From Pseudomonadota bacterium (GTDB lineage Bacteria > Desulfobacterota > Desulfovibrionia > Desulfovibrionales > Desulfovibrionaceae): DNA of 64,000 nt. Below the pieces are notes generated by a model that saw only the letters and a program-made list of their open reading frames with translations, was not told where the DNA came from and made no database searches. How positions within the stretch are numbered: position 1 is the stretch's first letter; every line of letters starts with the position of its first letter. This document shows, piece after piece, positions 1-7,447 of the stretch. The position numbers and the translations under genes are program-made. The stretch lies in the NCBI GenBank assembly GCA_023433925.1, contig JAEYTO010000063.1:30552-94551 (forward strand). Reading direction: 5' to 3'.

Positions 1-1173
1 CTCACGCGCCAGCCGCTGGGCCAGGGGCGTGCGGGCCTCGGGCCTGAAGCCTCCCTGCGCATCGAGCAGCCCCACGCGCAAAAGCGCGGCCACAAGGGAG
101 AGATAGCCCGTGCCGCTTACGGCCACGGGCCGGCCGCTGTCGCCGGGCACGCTCCAGGTCAGACCTTGCGGTCCGAGGTTGAAGCGCGTGGCCACGCCCG
201 GCCCGGCCAGGCTGCCATGGCGCAGGCCGATGCCCTCCAGGGCAGGCCCCAAGGGCACGCTGGCCACGATCACACGGTCTTTGTCCAAGGCCAAGGCGAA
301 CTCGCCGTTGGTGCCCAGGTCCGCCAGGAGGAACGGAAAGCCGGGCTCCGCGCCGGCAGCGCCCGGCAGATCCAGGGCCGCCAGCCCGGCGCTCAGGTCG
401 CCGCCGGCGAAAGGGCCGAGCAGCGGCGGAATGTAGCATGGCGGCAGGTCGGGCGAGAGGCTTTGCCAGACCCCGCCGCGAAAGTCCAGCCTGTACGGCG
501 CCCTGGCCAGTCCGTCCGGCGCAAGGCCCAGAAGCAGATAGGTCATGGCCGGGTTGCCAGCCACGCACATGGACTCTACAGGTCCGGGCAGGCCGTGCGT
601 GATGCGTTCGATCAGGTCCAGGACCACCCGGCGCAGCAGGCCGCCCTCGCCCGCGGCCGCCAGGGCCAGACGGGACATGACCTCGCTGCCCGCGCCGAGC
701 TGCGGGTTAAGAGCCCGCCCGCGAGCCGTGACGGTTCCGTCCGCGTAGGCCTCCCAATGCACGCTCGTGGTGCCCAGGTCCACGGCTAGGCGCAATGGTC
801 CGGCAGGCGTCGCGAGCAGCTCGCGCTCCTCCGCCGGCACGCTGGAGGAGACGGCGGGAAGCTCGATGACGTCGCCCTGGCGGAGGTCGCGGCGGCAGGC
901 CAGGCGCATGCCGGCCGCCAACTCCTCGGGCGGAAGGATTTCAGCCTCGATATCCAGCGGCTCCGGCACGCCGCCAGGCCCAGCCAGGTACCGCACCCGA
1001 CACAGGCCGCACCGGCCCAGGCCCGAGCACAAGGGCAAGGCCGGGCGCAATCCGGCGGCGAAAAGGGCCTGGGACAGGCTGTGGCCGCGGTCGGCGGCGA
1101 TCTCGCTCCGGCCGCCCGTGCTGTCGATGACGGTCAGCGTGACCATCCGTGCAGCGGTCTGGGTGACGGACAT
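1..1173 (-). CDS. 2Fe-2S ferredoxin / ASKHA-domain protein (RACo-like), C-terminus outside window
   Basis: The frame is open from an ATG at 1173 down to base 1 (391 codons) and leaves the window, so the protein is incomplete. Residues 10-110 form a plant-type 2Fe-2S ferredoxin domain: CSGLGRCGLC gives Cys49, Cys55 and Cys58, and Cys93 follows. From about residue 122 an actin-like ATPase fold starts at LAVDLGTTS, and a second glycine loop, LADLGTNGE, lies further on. This order is that of the DUF4445/RACo family, proteins that use ATP to reduce and reactivate corrinoid cofactors of methyltransferases. Family members usually exceed 500 residues. No methyltransferase or corrinoid protein is visible here; one could lie to the left of base 1. 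Family assignment is firm, substrate is not. Confidence 0.85.
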   Translation of the reverse strand, partial: MSVTQTAARMVTLTVIDSTGGRSEIAADRGHSLSQALFAAGLRPALPLCSGLGRCGLCRVRYLAGPGGVPEPLDIEAEILPPEELAAGMRLACRRDLRQGDVIELPAVSSSVPAEERELLATPAGPLRLAVDLGTTSVHWEAYADGTVTARGRALNPQLGAGSEVMSRLALAAAGEGGLLRRVVLDLIERITHGLPGPVESMCVAGNPAMTYLLLGLAPDGLARAPYRLDFRGGVWQSLSPDLPPCYIPPLLGPFAGGDLSAGLAALDLPGAAGAEPGFPFLLADLGTNGEFALALDKDRVIVASVPLGPALEGIGLRHGSLAGPGVATRFNLGPQGLTWSVPGDSGRPVAVSGTGYLSLVAALLRVGLLDAQGGFRPEARTPLAQRLARE

Positions 1174-1254
1174 GGCACCGCACCTTGCTTGGGTCCAGTC
1201 CATAAGTCTACGCTCCAGGGCCGAGGAAAGGAAGCGTGGGACTCGCGCAAGGCG

Positions 1255-2343
1255 TCAGGCCAGGGCCTCGCGGCCTTTCTCCTGGCTGGCCAGATAATCC
1301 CGCCACTCGCCAATGACCTGGTTCATGCCTGGAAGGCCCTCAGCCGCGCCGACCTCCAGCCAGCGCATCTCGCCTTCCTCGGCATTGACCACGGTGCCCA
1401 GGGCGGCGAAGCGCAGGCACACATTGAGCCCATGGCCGGTCTTGAAAACCTTGGTCACCGTGGCGCCCAGCCAGATCCAACGGTAGTTGCCCTTGCCTGG
1501 ATTGAACAGGAAGAGCTGCATGCACACGTCCACGCCCGGCTTGTAGACCTCGCCGCGGGCCTGCTCGGGCAGCACGAGGCGGATGCCGCCGGCGGAGATG
1601 TCGTGCGTCTGGGCATCGTCCACGCTGTCCATGTTGATGCGCAGGGCCGGCTGGTGGAAGCGCAGGGGCGAGCGGCCGTCCGCCCAGCGGGCCAGCCAGA
1701 GCTTGCCCTTGATGAGGTTCTGGCGCTCGATCTCGAAGCGCACGTGGTTGCGCCGCCGCTGGTAGGCTATGGACATGGGCACGCGGAAGGTCAGCAGGTA
1801 CTCCCTGGAAGCGGGCTGGGACACACGCTCCAGGTACGTGCTGAAATTATTGTACTGCCGCCCCTTGAACTGGATGGGCCGGAAGAAGAGCGCGAGCATC
1901 CGCCCCACGGGCAGGCGCAGGTTGGGCGAATCGCTCGCGACCTTGAGCACGAAGGTGGCGGGACCGACCTCCGCGACCGTGCCCTCGCCCAGGTAGCGGT
2001 TCTTCTTGCCCTCGCCGTGATGCGCCTCGATGGCCGAGCCGGCCTTGCCCAGGTATTCCAGGATGCGCCGGTTGTCCTCCAGGCGGCCCTTGCCCGCGAA
2101 CATGGCCAGCAGATGGTAGTGCAGCCGCTTGGAGTGGGTGCGCAGGAGATAGATGGCCAGGATGGCCAGGACAAGGCCGAACACAAGCTCCAGCACGCGC
2201 TGCGCGTGCGGCTCCACCTTGATCTGGCCGAAGGTATCCTGGACCGTATTGAAAAAACCGCGGTCGAAGCCCGCGGCCACCGGCCCCAAGCCGATTTCTT
2301 CCAGACATTGGCTCGCGGCCGAGATCATGGTCAGGATATTCAT
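1255..2343 (-). CDS. PilZ-domain membrane protein (c-di-GMP receptor candidate)
   Basis: The protein has 362 residues from an ATG preceded by AAGGAAG; upstream in-frame starts lack an SD. A hydrophobic segment near residues 50-66 (LELVFGLVLAILAIYLL) looks like one membrane span. The C-terminal half carries the two PilZ signatures: RRRNHVRFEI at about residue 195-205 (RxxxR) and DISAGGIRL at about residue 248 (D/NxSxxG). Both c-di-GMP contact motifs are intact, so binding is expected. The part between the span and PilZ resembles the N-terminal flagellar-brake type region of YcgR-like proteins, but this is weak. It is divergent from the zinc-ribbon gene at 2580. The output pathway is unknown. 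Confidence 0.85.
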   Translation of the reverse strand: MNILTMISAASQCLEEIGLGPVAAGFDRGFFNTVQDTFGQIKVEPHAQRVLELVFGLVLAILAIYLLRTHSKRLHYHLLAMFAGKGRLEDNRRILEYLGKAGSAIEAHHGEGKKNRYLGEGTVAEVGPATFVLKVASDSPNLRLPVGRMLALFFRPIQFKGRQYNNFSTYLERVSQPASREYLLTFRVPMSIAYQRRRNHVRFEIERQNLIKGKLWLARWADGRSPLRFHQPALRINMDSVDDAQTHDISAGGIRLVLPEQARGEVYKPGVDVCMQLFLFNPGKGNYRWIWLGATVTKVFKTGHGLNVCLRFAALGTVVNAEEGEMRWLEVGAAEGLPGMNQVIGEWRDYLASQEKGREALA

Positions 2344-2403
2344 GCAACTTCCTTGGACGGAATATGAGCCGCCGCTCCCCCGGAGCATGCCTGCCCGCTG
2401 GTC

Positions 2404-2431
2404 CATATACTCAAGGCAAACGCTTAAGCAA
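2404..2431 (-). promoter_or_regulatory. candidate sigma-70 promoter of the PilZ gene
   Basis: On the minus strand TTGCTT (2431-2426) and TATATG (2409-2404) are separated by 16 nt, about 60 nt before the ATG at 2343. The -35 match is moderate. Confidence 0.4.
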
Positions 2432-2492
2432 GTGCCGTTCCCGGCTTTCCGGGTTCCGCCGGGTCAGGCTCGGACAATGCGGCGAAAAGGTG

Positions 2493-2520
2493 TTGACGTG
2501 GGCGAACCGGTGTCTATTTA
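2493..2520 (+). promoter_or_regulatory. candidate sigma-70 promoter of the zinc-ribbon gene
   Basis: TTGACG (2493-2498) and TATTTA (2515-2520) are 16 nt apart, giving a leader of roughly 50 nt before the ATG at 2580. Confidence 0.5.
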
Positions 2521-2579
2521 ATGCCTCCGGGCGACGTTTTCCCGCCCGGATACCCAAGCGTTGCCAAAAGGAGCAGCTC

Positions 2580-2834
2580 ATGTCCGAAAAAAAGCATGGA
2601 ACGCACGTTTGCCCGCACTGCGGGAGCGAGCTCGAAACGTGGATCGCTCCGCCCGAGACCTGGTGGGGCGAGATTCTTGTCTGCAACAACAACGAGTGCC
2701 CCTATTTCAAGGACTCCAACGAGAGCATCTACAACAAGCGCGATGACTCCCGCCTGGGCTGCCGGTACGCCATCGATCCCGGCAACGAGTACAAGCCCTT
2801 CAATCTGCTGGCCTGGTGTCCGACCGTCGAGTAG
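2580..2834 (+). CDS. small zinc-ribbon protein, Ogr/Delta-like
   Basis: An 84-residue protein starting at the ATG after AAAGGAGCAGCTC; longer upstream readings lack an SD. CPHCG near residue 11 and CNNNEC near residue 36 form a four-cysteine zinc knuckle of the kind seen in Ogr/Delta transcription activators of P2-like phages and in stand-alone bacterial relatives. The C-terminal half (acidic, aromatic, ending in WCPTVE) is not part of that motif. It is a monocistronic gene with its own promoter and terminator and no phage genes nearby, so a housekeeping role is more likely than a prophage one. The function is not known. Confidence 0.8.
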   Translation: MSEKKHGTHVCPHCGSELETWIAPPETWWGEILVCNNNECPYFKDSNESIYNKRDDSRLGCRYAIDPGNEYKPFNLLAWCPTVE

Positions 2835-2866
2835 ACGGCCGGCCGCGCAGGCGCGACACCAGTCCA

Positions 2867-2889
2867 GGGAGGCCCAGGCCTCCCTTTTT
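2867..2889. terminator. rho-independent terminator between convergent genes
   Basis: GGGAGGCC and GGCCTCCC form the stem, followed by CTTTTTC on the plus strand. It ends the zinc-ribbon gene at 2834 and lies just past the end of the convergent M23 peptidase gene. Confidence 0.75.
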
Positions 2890-2904
2890 CATTTCCATCC
2901 CGGA

Positions 2905-4251
2905 CTACAGCGCCGGCCCGGCTTCGCGCTCGGCCTCGGCGCTGTACCGCCCGCTGTCTTCCAGCTCGGCGCGCACGCGGCTGACCGTCTGGGCGAAGGC
3001 CTCCATGCGCGCCTGGGGCACGCCGTCTCCCGCGATGATCTTCAGGGTGGCCGGATTGATGGGCTGGCTGTTCTTCTTCATGCGGAAGCACAGATGCGGC
3101 CCCGTGGCCCAGCCCGTCTGGCCCACATAGCCGATGACCTGGCCCTGCCGGACCCGCGCGCCCGTCTTGATGCCGGAGGCGAAGCGGCTCATGTGCAGGT
3201 AGGATGTCTCATAGGTGCTGTTGTGGCGGATGCTCACGTAGTTGCCCGAGGCGTTGTTCCTGGTCGCCTTGACGATCACGCCGTCACCCACGCTCTTGAT
3301 CGGCGTGCCCGTGGGCGCGGCGTAGTCGATGCCCAGGTGCGGGCGGCTCACCCCAAGCACCGGGTGCAGGCGGTTCCTGCTGAACCCCGAGGAAATGCGC
3401 CGGAAGTCCAGGGGCGCCTTGAGGAAGGCCTTGCGCAGCGAGCGCCCCTGCTCGTCGTAATAGTGGGCCTGGCCTTCGGCGGCCTCGAAGAGGAAGCCCC
3501 TGTGGGCCCGGCCCTGGCTCACGAACTCGGCGGCCAGGATGCGGCCGTAACCGGCCGACTCGCCGTCGCGGGAGCGTTTCTCCACGAGCACGGTGAAGCT
3601 GTCGCCCTCGTGGACGTCGCGGATGAAGTCGATGTCCCAGGCGAAAATATCCGCCAGACGCACGGCCAGCTCCGGCGACTCGCCGGCCTGCTCGACGGCC
3701 GCGAAGAGGTGCGAGTTGATCGATCCCGTCACGCGCGCGACGCTCACGTCATAGACAATGGGCTCGCGGGCGACGTTGAAGCCCGACTCCTCCTTGACGA
3801 TCTTGAGCCTTTCCGAGGCGTTGATCTCGTACTCGAAGCCGTGGAAGTCGTCGCCCCGGGTGGTTATGGCGAAAGCATGGCCGGCGCAGATACGCGACAA
3901 GGAGAATACCTCCTCGCACTGGCGGGCCAGGTTGATGATCTCCGCCGGCGAGAAGAAGTCCGCCAGCAGCGTCATGATCGTGTCGCCCTTCTGCACGACA
4001 CCAGCCTTGAGCCCCACGTCGGCCTGGCCGTCATCCGTTTCCGGCGAGCCGGCGTCCGCCTGATCCTGAACCGTGAGGTCCTCGCTTGCCGCGGGCTCCC
4101 GCGCGGAAGTGTCGTCATGCCCGCCGGCGTCTCTTTCGCTGACGTCCAGGAAGGGAGCCAGACTCAGCAGGAGCATTGCGCATATGGCGATCGCCAGGAG
4201 CTTGGTCCGCTTGGAGCGCCGCTTGATCGTGTTCCGATAATAATTTGGCAT
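2905..4251 (-). CDS. M23-family metallopeptidase, membrane anchored, with HLC instead of HLH
   Basis: A 448-residue protein with a basic N-terminus and one hydrophobic segment (about residues 17-34), so it is probably anchored with the rest in the periplasm. A LysM/OapA-like stretch (KGDTIMTLLADF) comes next, and a LytM domain covers about residues 290-410. The first zinc motif RPHLGIDYAAPTG (HxxxD) and SYLHMS are present. The final motif reads GPHLCFR: the second His of the usual HxH, a zinc ligand in LytM, is Cys388. Cys can bind zinc, so the enzyme may still be active on peptidoglycan cross-links. A division or envelope-remodelling endopeptidase role (MepM-like) is inferred. No clear SD precedes the ATG. 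Confidence 0.88.
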   Translation of the reverse strand: MPNYYRNTIKRRSKRTKLLAIAICAMLLLSLAPFLDVSERDAGGHDDTSAREPAASEDLTVQDQADAGSPETDDGQADVGLKAGVVQKGDTIMTLLADFFSPAEIINLARQCEEVFSLSRICAGHAFAITTRGDDFHGFEYEINASERLKIVKEESGFNVAREPIVYDVSVARVTGSINSHLFAAVEQAGESPELAVRLADIFAWDIDFIRDVHEGDSFTVLVEKRSRDGESAGYGRILAAEFVSQGRAHRGFLFEAAEGQAHYYDEQGRSLRKAFLKAPLDFRRISSGFSRNRLHPVLGVSRPHLGIDYAAPTGTPIKSVGDGVIVKATRNNASGNYVSIRHNSTYETSYLHMSRFASGIKTGARVRQGQVIGYVGQTGWATGPHLCFRMKKNSQPINPATLKIIAGDGVPQARMEAFAQTVSRVRAELEDSGRYSAEAEREAGPAL

Positions 4252-4400
4252 GCGGTGGGTCGGGGGTTGGATGCGCGTGTGCGCTTTTTGAGGGCAAGTA
4301 CAGCTTTTTTGGCTTCATGTCCACTCGGGAAGGCCGGGAATCATTGCTCCTGGCCGCTTTTCGGACGGCAGACCCCTTTCCGGCCTGCCGATTTTCCTGG

Positions 4401-4518
4401 AGCAGTTTGACTTCGGGACGCTCGCTCCGGCGTTGACGGCGCAAGCGGATTGCGCCCACACGGCGGCAAGCCATGCCGGCGCATGGCTTGCAGAGCATTT
4501 TCAAAAGCACAATGCTCT
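4401..4518 (+). repeat. family A dispersed repeat, copy A1 (three hairpins)
   Basis: This copy matches those at 35142-35264 and, inverted, 41410-41536. It folds into three successive stems: GGCGCAA/TTGCGCC (4438-4456), a 10-bp stem CAAGCCATGC/GCATGGCTTG (4467-4490) and AGAGCATT/AATGCTCT (4492-4518). It lies between the end of the EamA gene and the start of the M23 gene. The rest of the 4252-4596 spacer holds only the family E fragment at 4544; nothing else was recognised. Confidence 0.8.
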
Positions 4519-4543
4519 AAAATTTCAGGGCGAGCCGACGGTG

Positions 4544-4575
4544 GCAGCCTGTTGAGAAACAGGCCGAGCGGGCCG
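4544..4575 (-). repeat. family E repeat fragment, copy E1
   Basis: The sequence GCAGCCTGTTGAGAAACAGG followed by CCGAGCGGGCC is the reverse complement of the right end of copies E2 (5847-5971) and E3 (13290-13382), with small changes. It lies just past the EamA stop codon and could act as a terminator. Confidence 0.6.
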
Positions 4576-4596
4576 GCACGAGGTCCGGACAGCACC

Positions 4597-5499
4597 TTAC
4601 GCCCCTTCGGTGCGCGCCTGGCGCTGGCTCCAGTAGATGCCCACGAAGACCAGCCCGGCGCCCAGGAACTGGGGCGGGGTGAATCGCTCGTCGAGCATGA
4701 GCCAACCCAGGGCCACGGCCACGACCGGAATGACGTTCACGTAGGCGGCGGCCTGGCTCGCGGGCAGGATGCTCATGCCGTAGTTGTACAGCCCATAGGC
4801 GCCGACGGTGATGAACGTGCCGAGGAAGGCCACGGCGATGGTCGGAGCCAGGGCCATCCTGGCCGGGATATCCGGCGCGTGCCACAGGAAGGCGGGCAGG
4901 AAGAACACGGCCCCGCACACGGCCTGCAGGGCCGTGAGATACCAGGGAGAGTGGCGCGCCGACAGCCGCTTGACCAGGAGCATGTAGCCCGTGGCGCTGA
5001 CCATGGCCATGAATTCGAGGAAGTTGCCCAAAAGCGGGTTGGGCGCGCTCTCCGTGGCCTGGCCGCCCAGGGAGAGCACCAGCACGCCGGCCAGAGATAC
5101 GGCGAAGCCCACGGCCACGCCCGCCCGGACGCGCTCGCCGAGCAGGAAGCGCGCCCCCACGGCCACGGTCAGCGGCAGGATCGCCGAGACCATGCCGGCC
5201 TGGGAGGCCGTGGTGTAATGCACGGCGTAGCCCTCGAAAAGGTAGTAGAGGCAGGGCTCGAAGAAGGCCATGAGCAGGATGGCCCAGATGTCGCGGACCT
5301 GGAAGATCTCGCGGCGCAGGCTGCGCGACGCGGCCAGGAACACGAGCGAGGCCAAGGCCATGCGGCCCCAGACCACGACCATGGGGCCATAGCCGGCCAC
5401 GGCCACCTTCATGGCGATGAACGAGCTGCCCCACAGCACGACCGAGGCGAGCAGGGCTGCGTGGGCCAGGCGCGCGGCGCGCGGCGAGGATTGGGGCAT
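4597..5499 (-). CDS. EamA/DMT-family transporter (RhaT-like), 10 predicted spans
   Basis: A 300-residue hydrophobic protein with two EamA repeats of about five membrane spans each. The first begins LLASVVLWGSSFIAMKVAV and the second near GNFLEFMAMVSATGYMLLV. The ATG at 5499 fits the family better than the upstream start at 5565, which would add 22 non-conserved residues. DMT proteins export or import small metabolites such as amino acids or nucleosides; nothing here fixes the substrate. It is divergent from the tRNA-Pro gene. Confidence 0.85.
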   Translation of the reverse strand: MPQSSPRAARLAHAALLASVVLWGSSFIAMKVAVAGYGPMVVVWGRMALASLVFLAASRSLRREIFQVRDIWAILLMAFFEPCLYYLFEGYAVHYTTASQAGMVSAILPLTVAVGARFLLGERVRAGVAVGFAVSLAGVLVLSLGGQATESAPNPLLGNFLEFMAMVSATGYMLLVKRLSARHSPWYLTALQAVCGAVFFLPAFLWHAPDIPARMALAPTIAVAFLGTFITVGAYGLYNYGMSILPASQAAAYVNVIPVVAVALGWLMLDERFTPPQFLGAGLVFVGIYWSQRQARTEGA

Positions 5500-5604
5500 G
5501 GGCGAGTTCCCGGTCAGCGGTCCAAAACAGGAGGCCGAAGATACCTCCCTGCCCTTGCAAGTCAATGGCCGAGAAGACCGCGCCCGAGCGCCTGCACTTT
5601 CCGC

Positions 5605-5633
5605 TTGCCAAACCTTGTCTTGTTACCTATATC
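5605..5633 (+). promoter_or_regulatory. sigma-70 promoter of tRNA-Pro
   Basis: TTGCCA (5605-5610) and TATATC (5628-5633) with a 17-nt spacer, placing transcription start a few bases before the tRNA at 5648. Confidence 0.65.
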
Positions 5634-5647
5634 TTCCGTCCGCACAG

Positions 5648-5724
5648 CGGGATGTGGCTCAGTCTGGTAGAGCGCCGCGTTCGGGACGCGGAGACCGGAG
5701 GTTCAAATCCTCTCATCCCGACCA
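5648..5724 (+). tRNA. tRNA-Pro (anticodon CGG)
   Basis: A 77-nt gene with encoded CCA. The acceptor stem pairs CGGGATG with CATCCCG, the anticodon arm is CCGCG-TTCGGGA-CGCGG with anticodon CGG, and the T arm contains GGTTCAAATCC. The C1-G72 end pair is typical of bacterial tRNA-Pro. A promoter at 5605-5633 and a terminator at 5731 make it a single-gene transcript. Confidence 0.97.
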
Positions 5725-5730
5725 AAAATC

Positions 5731-5764
5731 AAGGGCTTACGGAGAAATTCGTGAGCCCTTTTTA
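5731..5764 (+). terminator. terminator of tRNA-Pro
   Basis: AAGGGCTTACG and CGTGAGCCCTT form a stem with one G-T pair, followed by TTT, immediately behind the tRNA. Confidence 0.75.
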
Positions 5765-5846
5765 TTCGGTACACAGAATCGGTATACAGCGCCCGCCCCC
5801 TGCCCCCTCTCATCCTCGCGACTTTCCCTCATGGCATAGCAGACCG

Positions 5847-5971
5847 TTGAAAAAAGCTGTCCTGGCTTTTTTCAACTTCGCAATGCCTGAGCAAAGCTCA
5901 AGCATTGCTCACGGATGCCGCCCATCCGGCGGGCCATCCTGGCCCGTTCAGCCTGTTTTTCAACAGGCTGA
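5847..5971 (+). repeat. family E repeat, copy E2 (longest copy)
   Basis: The left end GTTGAAAAAAGC pairs with GCTTTTTTCAAC (12-bp stem, 5847-5877). The right end CAGCCTGTT/AACAGGCTG (around 5949-5970) is another hairpin. The middle contains CAATGCCTGAGC and GCTCAAGCATTG, also self-complementary. The right half repeats at 13290-13382 and, inverted, at 4544. Apart from the tRNA terminator nothing else was recognised in 5725-6011. Confidence 0.75.
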
Positions 5972-6011
5972 TAGGCCCGGCATCCCGGCGGGAGGTTTGG
6001 CCGCCGGCCGG

Positions 6012-6923
6012 TCAAAATCGCTTGCGCACATGCCGGAACAACCCTTCCATGCGGTCGTACTGATGGACCATGACCGCCGGTTCGCCGGCATCGTTCAGGA
6101 TGTCGCCCCGGACGTCGATGGGCGGCGTTTCCCGCTTGTGGCCCAGGGTCAGGATGGGACCCGCGTTATCGTGGCAGGTCACGGGATCGAGGCGGCCGGC
6201 ATGGAGAAGGTGGTTGTGCACGCCCTGGTCGTAGCCGGCCATGTGCTTGCCGGGATTGAAAGGCAGCAGGAGCGCGGCGAGGGCCTCCAGGTAGCGCAGG
6301 ACGGCCTCGTGGCTGCCCAGGATGGTGCCCGAACAGGAGATGGGCCTGTCCGCGATCATGTCCAGGGCGGCCTGCCCCAGGTGCCCGGCGAGCCAGCGGG
6401 CCGTGTACGGACAGCGGCCGACGGTCATGCGCGGGTCTTCCAGGGCCACGTTGAGCCCGTCGGGCCAGGGCCGGTCCATGGGGTCGCGCTGGAAGACCAC
6501 GTCCCTGACGTCCGTGAGCAGGATGCGCCCGAAACGCCCGGACGAGGCGCGCAGGAAATCCAGATAGAGGAAATAGCGGAAGGCGTTGTACGGCACATGG
6601 GCCAGATCTGGAGGCCGCTCGAAAGGGATTGTTTCGATGCCGTGGGCTTCGATGCGCGCCAGATCGCGGGTCGTGGAAGAGACGAAGAGGACGCGGCGGC
6701 CGCCAAAGCCGGTGCGCTCCAGGGAAACGGCGAAGGGGCGCACGTCTCCGTAGTGGTAGCCCGCGGCCAGGCCAAGAATGAGGTTTGCTGCGCGGTCCAG
6801 GGTCGCCCTCCGGGCTTGCGGGCATGCTCGGGAAATCGTTGCCGACCTGGGCGCAAGACCGGCGCGGGCCAGGCCGACGTGAGCCGGGCAGCGCGCTCCG
6901 TGGCGGGCGCGGGCTCGCGCCAT
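6012..6923 (-). CDS. hypothetical glycosyltransferase-like protein
   Basis: An open frame of 303 residues. The N-terminal 45 or so residues are arginine-rich and probably not translated, so the true start is further in, near the LDRAANLILGLAAG stretch, and is not settled. The core reads like a GT-A-type sugar transferase: GRILLTDVRDVVFQRDP gives a DxxD/DxD-like metal site after a hydrophobic strand, and MVHQYDRM near the C-terminus resembles the end motif of such enzymes. A role in surface polysaccharide or protein glycosylation is inferred only. It is encoded alone, upstream of repeat E2. Confidence 0.6.
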   Translation of the reverse strand: MARARARHGARCPAHVGLARAGLAPRSATISRACPQARRATLDRAANLILGLAAGYHYGDVRPFAVSLERTGFGGRRVLFVSSTTRDLARIEAHGIETIPFERPPDLAHVPYNAFRYFLYLDFLRASSGRFGRILLTDVRDVVFQRDPMDRPWPDGLNVALEDPRMTVGRCPYTARWLAGHLGQAALDMIADRPISCSGTILGSHEAVLRYLEALAALLLPFNPGKHMAGYDQGVHNHLLHAGRLDPVTCHDNAGPILTLGHKRETPPIDVRGDILNDAGEPAVMVHQYDRMEGLFRHVRKRF

Positions 6924-7141
6924 GCGTCATGCGCCCTGCGTCATGCGTCATGGATGGCGCACTACTACCCGTGCGCGTGCCGCGGGTCAAACCAGGCTCT
7001 TGAACACCAGGGGCCGAAAGCGAAGCGGTTCAGGCGGGCGCCGGCAAAGGCCTCGGCCGCGCCGCGCCATTCCGCCGCGAAGGTTAAGGCCCCCGCGAGC
7101 ATGCCCGCGAAGGCCTTCCTTCATGCCTGGCCCAGCGCGGC

Positions 7142-7312
7142 CTACGTGAGCTGGCTGACAAGGAAGATGGCCAGGATGATCAGCGCGATGACGGCGATGA
7201 TCATCATGGTCTTGGAGCGTCCCTTCCTCTTGGTCTCGTACACGCCCACGGTCTTGCTGGGCGCGGTTTCCTTTCTTTCCCGCTCCTCGGGAGTGGTGTG
7301 CAGCTTCGCCAT
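7142..7312 (-). CDS. small one-span membrane protein (56 aa)
   Basis: A short gene: ATG at 7312 preceded by a near-perfect SD (CAGGAGGAGCA) and TAG at 7142. The first 35 residues are charged (TPEERERKE, ETKRKGRSK) and residues 36-54 (TMMIIAVIALIILAIFLVS) form a single membrane span with a very short tail. Topology with a charged cytoplasmic N-terminus is likely. It lies downstream of the YsnF-like genes on the same strand, separated by 135 nt, so it may belong to the same stress cluster. The family was not recognised. Confidence 0.7.
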   Translation of the reverse strand: MAKLHTTPEERERKETAPSKTVGVYETKRKGRSKTMMIIAVIALIILAIFLVSQLT

Positions 7313-7447
7313 TGCTCCTCCTGGGCGCAGGCCGTGCGGCCCGCGCTACACTCGTTTGGCCCCTGCCGGGACATCCTGCCCCCTGCCGGAGCGCATGCGC
7401 GGTCGAGAACACCGCCCCATGGGCAGGCTGATAAGCGCCGAATCCGC

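Noticed and set aside
2580..2834. Prophage remnant suggested by the Ogr/Delta-like zinc ribbon.
   Set aside because: No other phage genes lie nearby and the gene has its own promoter and terminator.
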